Shown here: one piece after another, positions 3,995 to 5,882 of the stretch
Numbering within the stretch: the stretch's first letter is position 1
Layout: every line of letters starts with the position of its first letter
Source of the DNA: DAOUMF01 sp034411955
GTDB lineage: Bacteria; Chloroflexota; Dehalococcoidia; SM23-28-2; RBG-16-64-32
Reading direction: 5' to 3'
NCBI GenBank assembly: GCA_034411955.1
Contig: DAOUMF010000120.1
Span: 1 to 5,882 of the forward strand
DNA: 5,882 bases
Program-made: the position numbers and the translations under genes
The notes under the pieces: model-generated
What the model saw: the letters and a program-made list of their open reading frames with translations, nothing else
Told to the model about the DNA's origin: nothing
The model's database searches: none

Positions 3995-4678
3995 GTGAGG
4001 GAAATCAGCCAACTTGTTGAGCGTGTGCCCTTCGTGGCGGTGCTGGGGGCGTCGGAGCGGGAAGCGCTGGCGGCTGCGGCGAAGCGGCGGCGGTTCAGAC
4101 GGGATGAGACGATCTTCGACAAGGACGACCCCGGAGAATCGCTGTTCATCATCGATGAGGGCTCTATCCGCATCTATCTGCCCAGCCCCCAGGGGGCGGA
4201 CCTGACGCTGGCCGTGCTGGGGCCGGGCGACTTCTTCGGCGACATGGCGCTGCTGGACGGGAGGCCGCGCTCGGCCAGCGCGGCGGCCCTCCAGGAGACG
4301 GAGACGGTGGCCCTGGACCGGGCGGACTTCACCGCTATCATCCGCTCGCGGCCGGAGGCGGCGATGGCGGTGCTGGCGGCGGTGGCGCAGCGCCTGCGGG
4401 AGACGAACGAGATGGCGGGTGACCTGGCGTTCCTGGACGTGGGCGGGCGGCTGGCCAAGAAGCTGCTGGAGCTGGCGGCCGCTCACGGCGTGCAGCAGGC
4501 GGGGGGGATACTGCTGGACCTGCGCCTGACCCAGGAGGAGCTGGCGAACATGGTGGGGGTGACGCGGGAGAGCGTGAACCGCAACCTGGCGCTGCTGCGT
4601 CGGGAAGGCGTTATCCGCGGCCAGGGGCGGCGATTCGTGATACGGGACGCGGAGGCGCTTCGGAGGCGCCTCGGGTAG
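3995..4678 (+). CDS. CRP/FNR-family transcriptional regulator
   Basis: The 227-residue protein has the standard two-domain layout. Residues 10-125 form a cyclic-nucleotide-binding beta-roll with PGESLFIIDEGSIRIYL (46-62) and the phosphate-binding cassette GDFFGDMALLDGRPRSA (78-94). A long dimerisation helix follows (about 122-143), then a winged helix-turn-helix at 170-216. The cassette keeps Arg92-Ser93, which hold the cyclic phosphate in CRP, but the ribose-binding Glu is Asp83. There is no N-terminal Cys cluster in the chosen protein, so it is not an FNR-type Fe-S sensor. The recognition helix VTRESVNRNL (189-198) has Arg191, Glu192 and Arg196, as in E. coli CRP, which read GTGA. A GTGA-N6-TCAC site lies in its own leader, so it probably represses itself. 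It is divergent from the DUF4405-like gene and convergent with the isomerase gene. The start is GTG with GGAGG 7 nt upstream. Ligand unproven. Confidence 0.93.
   Translation: MREISQLVERVPFVAVLGASEREALAAAAKRRRFRRDETIFDKDDPGESLFIIDEGSIRIYLPSPQGADLTLAVLGPGDFFGDMALLDGRPRSASAAALQETETVALDRADFTAIIRSRPEAAMAVLAAVAQRLRETNEMAGDLAFLDVGGRLAKKLLELAAAHGVQQAGGILLDLRLTQEELANMVGVTRESVNRNLALLRREGVIRGQGRRFVIRDAEALRRRLG
4652..4672 (+). terminator. Hairpin at the end of the CRP-family gene, weak terminator candidate
   Basis: GAGGCGC and GCGCCTC form a perfect 7-bp stem around a 7-nt loop. It overlaps the last codons, just before the stop at 4676-4678. No T-tract follows, and coding constraint on Arg-rich codons could produce the same pattern. 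Confidence 0.25.
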
Positions 4679-4819
4679 GGGCTGCGAGGGCGCCACCCCA
4701 CCCAAGGTTATTCGTCCCACCCGGCCCGCCCCCGAGCTTCGTTCAGACTTTGCCCCACCCCAATGGGGGATGGGCAGGGGTCGAGGTCTTGGCGACGGAT
4801 GGGGGGAGGCCAGCGCAGG

Positions 4820-4858
4820 GCTGAAGCCCCGCCTGCCGGCGGGCAGGCCTGCAGCTAC
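4820..4858. repeat. Intergenic hairpin repeat between convergent genes
   Basis: Two inverted repeats sit together here. A GGGCTGAAGCCC palindrome-like unit (4818-4829) is followed by a perfect 7-bp stem GCCTGCC/GGCAGGC with loop GGCG (4831-4848). CTGCAGCTAC (4849-4858) follows and is also present at 1255-1264. This resembles small extragenic palindromic repeats and could also end transcription of the flanking convergent genes. The rest of the 4679-4915 gap holds C- and G-rich runs and no supportable gene. Confidence 0.5.
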
Positions 4859-4915
4859 ACTGGTTGGAGGTTGGGAGGCCTTGGCTACGTGCCGGAGGAG
4901 GGCGGCCCGGCGGGC

Positions 4916-5833
4916 CTAGAGAACGCCGCGCTGTCGCAGGAAGGGGATGGCGGCGGCCACGGCGTCCTCCGGTGTCTCCTGGTTGATCTCGAAGACGCGG
5001 GGGACGTCGGCGGGCAGGCCGCGGGCGATGTATGACCAGTCGACGTCGCCGAGGCCGGGGGCGCGGTGGTCGGCCAGGCCGTCGACATCGTGGACGTGGG
5101 CGCCGAGGCAGCGGTCGCGAAGTTCGTCCAGCCATCGGTTCTTGGGGATGAGGCCGAGGCGGTCGAGCACTTCGGCGTGGCCCACGTCCAGCCAGAAGCC
5201 GACGACGTCAGGCGGGTAGTCGGCGAGGAGTTCATGCATTTCGCGCAGGGAGGGGAGTTCGTGGTGGTGGAAGCGGTTCTCCAGGCCGATGGCGATCCGC
5301 CTGTCGGCGGAGCTGGCGTGGTCGGCGATGTCGGCAAGGGAGCGGCGGGCCTGGGAAAGGTTCTGGGGGGCGCTGCGGCGGCGGTCCAGGAGGGTCTGGC
5401 GGCGCAGGGCCTCCACCTCCTCGCCCTCACGCACGCCGGAGTCGAACAGGCGGCGAAGCCGCCGCTCGCTCTCGAGCATCTGGGGTCTGCCTTGCGTCTG
5501 GATGGCACCCAGGTGAACGACGATGTAGCGGGCGCCGGCGCGCGCGGCGTAGTCGATGGTGGTGCAGGCGAGGCGCACGGCCTGCAGGCGCTCGTCCTCG
5601 TCGATGGCGGCGAGGTTGAGGGCGTCCGACCAGCGGCCGCCGGTTCTGATGCGGGGGGTGGGCGAGTGGAGGGAGACGATGGAGACGTGGTTGGAGCTGA
5701 GGAGCTCTTCGACGCCTTCCTGGGGGATGACGTAGTTGATCTCGACGGCGGGGAAACCGAGGCGGGAGGCGGCTTCGGCGAACCGATGCATGGAGTCGCG
5801 GTCGCCGGTGGGGAAGCGGCCCTGGGACCACAT
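4916..5833 (-). CDS. Xylose isomerase-like TIM-barrel protein (sugar phosphate isomerase/epimerase family)
   Basis: The 305 residues contain the full set of metal- and substrate-site motifs of the AP_endonuc_2/xylose-isomerase-like barrel: His56 (SLHSPT), His107 (VVHLGA), Glu185 (GLENR), Asp216 and His219 (LDVGH), His246/His248 (HVHDVDG) and Glu282 (FEINQE). Members isomerise or epimerise sugars and related polyols, or dehydrate inosose; some are endonuclease-IV-like repair enzymes. The single set of ligands and the sugar-enzyme-like G-D-V-D-W favour the sugar branch, but the substrate cannot be told. No Shine-Dalgarno precedes the ATG at 5833. The frame stays open upstream to the window edge, and the codons just before it (His-Ala-Leu-Ser-Thr) look like the first barrel strand, so the true start may lie outside the window. 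The gene is convergent with the CRP-family gene, and no operon partner is visible. Confidence 0.85.
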   Translation of the reverse strand: MWSQGRFPTGDRDSMHRFAEAASRLGFPAVEINYVIPQEGVEELLSSNHVSIVSLHSPTPRIRTGGRWSDALNLAAIDEDERLQAVRLACTTIDYAARAGARYIVVHLGAIQTQGRPQMLESERRLRRLFDSGVREGEEVEALRRQTLLDRRRSAPQNLSQARRSLADIADHASSADRRIAIGLENRFHHHELPSLREMHELLADYPPDVVGFWLDVGHAEVLDRLGLIPKNRWLDELRDRCLGAHVHDVDGLADHRAPGLGDVDWSYIARGLPADVPRVFEINQETPEDAVAAAIPFLRQRGVL

Positions 5834-5852
5834 GGTGGAGAGGGCATGGATT

Positions 5853-5882
5853 GGGGGTTGGATATTGGAGTTCGGGGGTTGG
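5853..5882. repeat. Short direct repeat GGGGGTTGG at the right edge
   Basis: GGGGGTTGG occurs at 5853-5861 and 5874-5882 with a 21-bp period, inside a T/G-rich stretch (ATTGGGGGTTGGATATTGG). It may be the start of a larger tandem repeat or intergenic region cut by the window, or the coding start of the isomerase-like gene. Confidence 0.4.

Noticed and set aside
3704..4720. A 338-codon open frame on the minus strand opposite the CRP-family gene
   Set aside because: Longer than the gene opposite, but its product is an Arg/Pro/His/Gln-rich sequence with no domain pattern, as expected from the antisense frame of a GC-rich gene. The CRP-family protein has a full, recognisable structure and a ribosome-binding site.
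4751..4778. CCCCAATGGGG inverted run as a terminator
   Set aside because: The stem is only four or five pairs in a low-complexity C/G stretch and has no T-tract.
4885..5847. A 320-codon open frame on the minus strand overlapping the isomerase-like gene
   Set aside because: Its product is dominated by Pro, Ser, Thr and Ala with no family pattern; the frame used in the annotation carries all the barrel metal-site motifs.

Overview
This 5.9-kb, GC-rich window looks like an ordinary bacterial chromosome segment. The Pro-Thr-rich surface protein, the strong GC bias, Shine-Dalgarno-led genes and the mix of families suggest an uncultured Chloroflexota (Dehalococcoidia-like) lineage. That assignment is inferred from general resemblance, not shown by any marker gene. 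There are no rRNA or tRNA genes, insertion sequences or CRISPR arrays.

Layout from left to right: (1) the N-terminal half of a TetR-type repressor on the minus strand, cut by the window start; (2) divergent from it, a secreted protein with a signal peptide, an Ig-like region, a Pro-Thr stalk and an LPPTG sorting signal; (3) convergent to that, a short 3-methyladenine-glycosylase-I-like protein carrying an in-frame REP-like insertion; (4) upstream of it on the same strand, an amidase-signature hydrolase resembling NylA (6-aminohexanoate cyclic-dimer hydrolase); (5) a small two-helix membrane protein of the DUF4405 (cytochrome-b-like) type; (6) divergent from it, a CRP/FNR-family regulator; (7) convergent to that, a xylose-isomerase-like TIM-barrel protein (sugar phosphate isomerase/epimerase type) close to the right edge.

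The genes do not form one obvious pathway. The clearest regulatory signal is at the CRP-family gene. A good sigma-70-type promoter (TTGACA, 17 nt, CATCAT) is followed by GTGA-N6-TCAC, the classic CRP operator. The encoded recognition helix keeps the Arg-Glu-x-x-x-Arg residues that read GTGA in E. coli CRP, so negative autoregulation is a testable prediction. The second strong signal is a ~43-bp sequence present twice on the minus strand, directly upstream of the DUF4405 gene and of the amidase gene. Each copy can be read as a promoter (TTGAC, 17-18 nt, extended TGG plus CACNGT), so the two genes may be co-expressed from duplicated promoters.

I found no strong evidence for a new multi-gene system. 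The points most worth checking are the CRP autoregulatory site, the duplicated promoter, and the Tag-like protein, which lacks the known ligand-binding residues and carries a repeat insertion.
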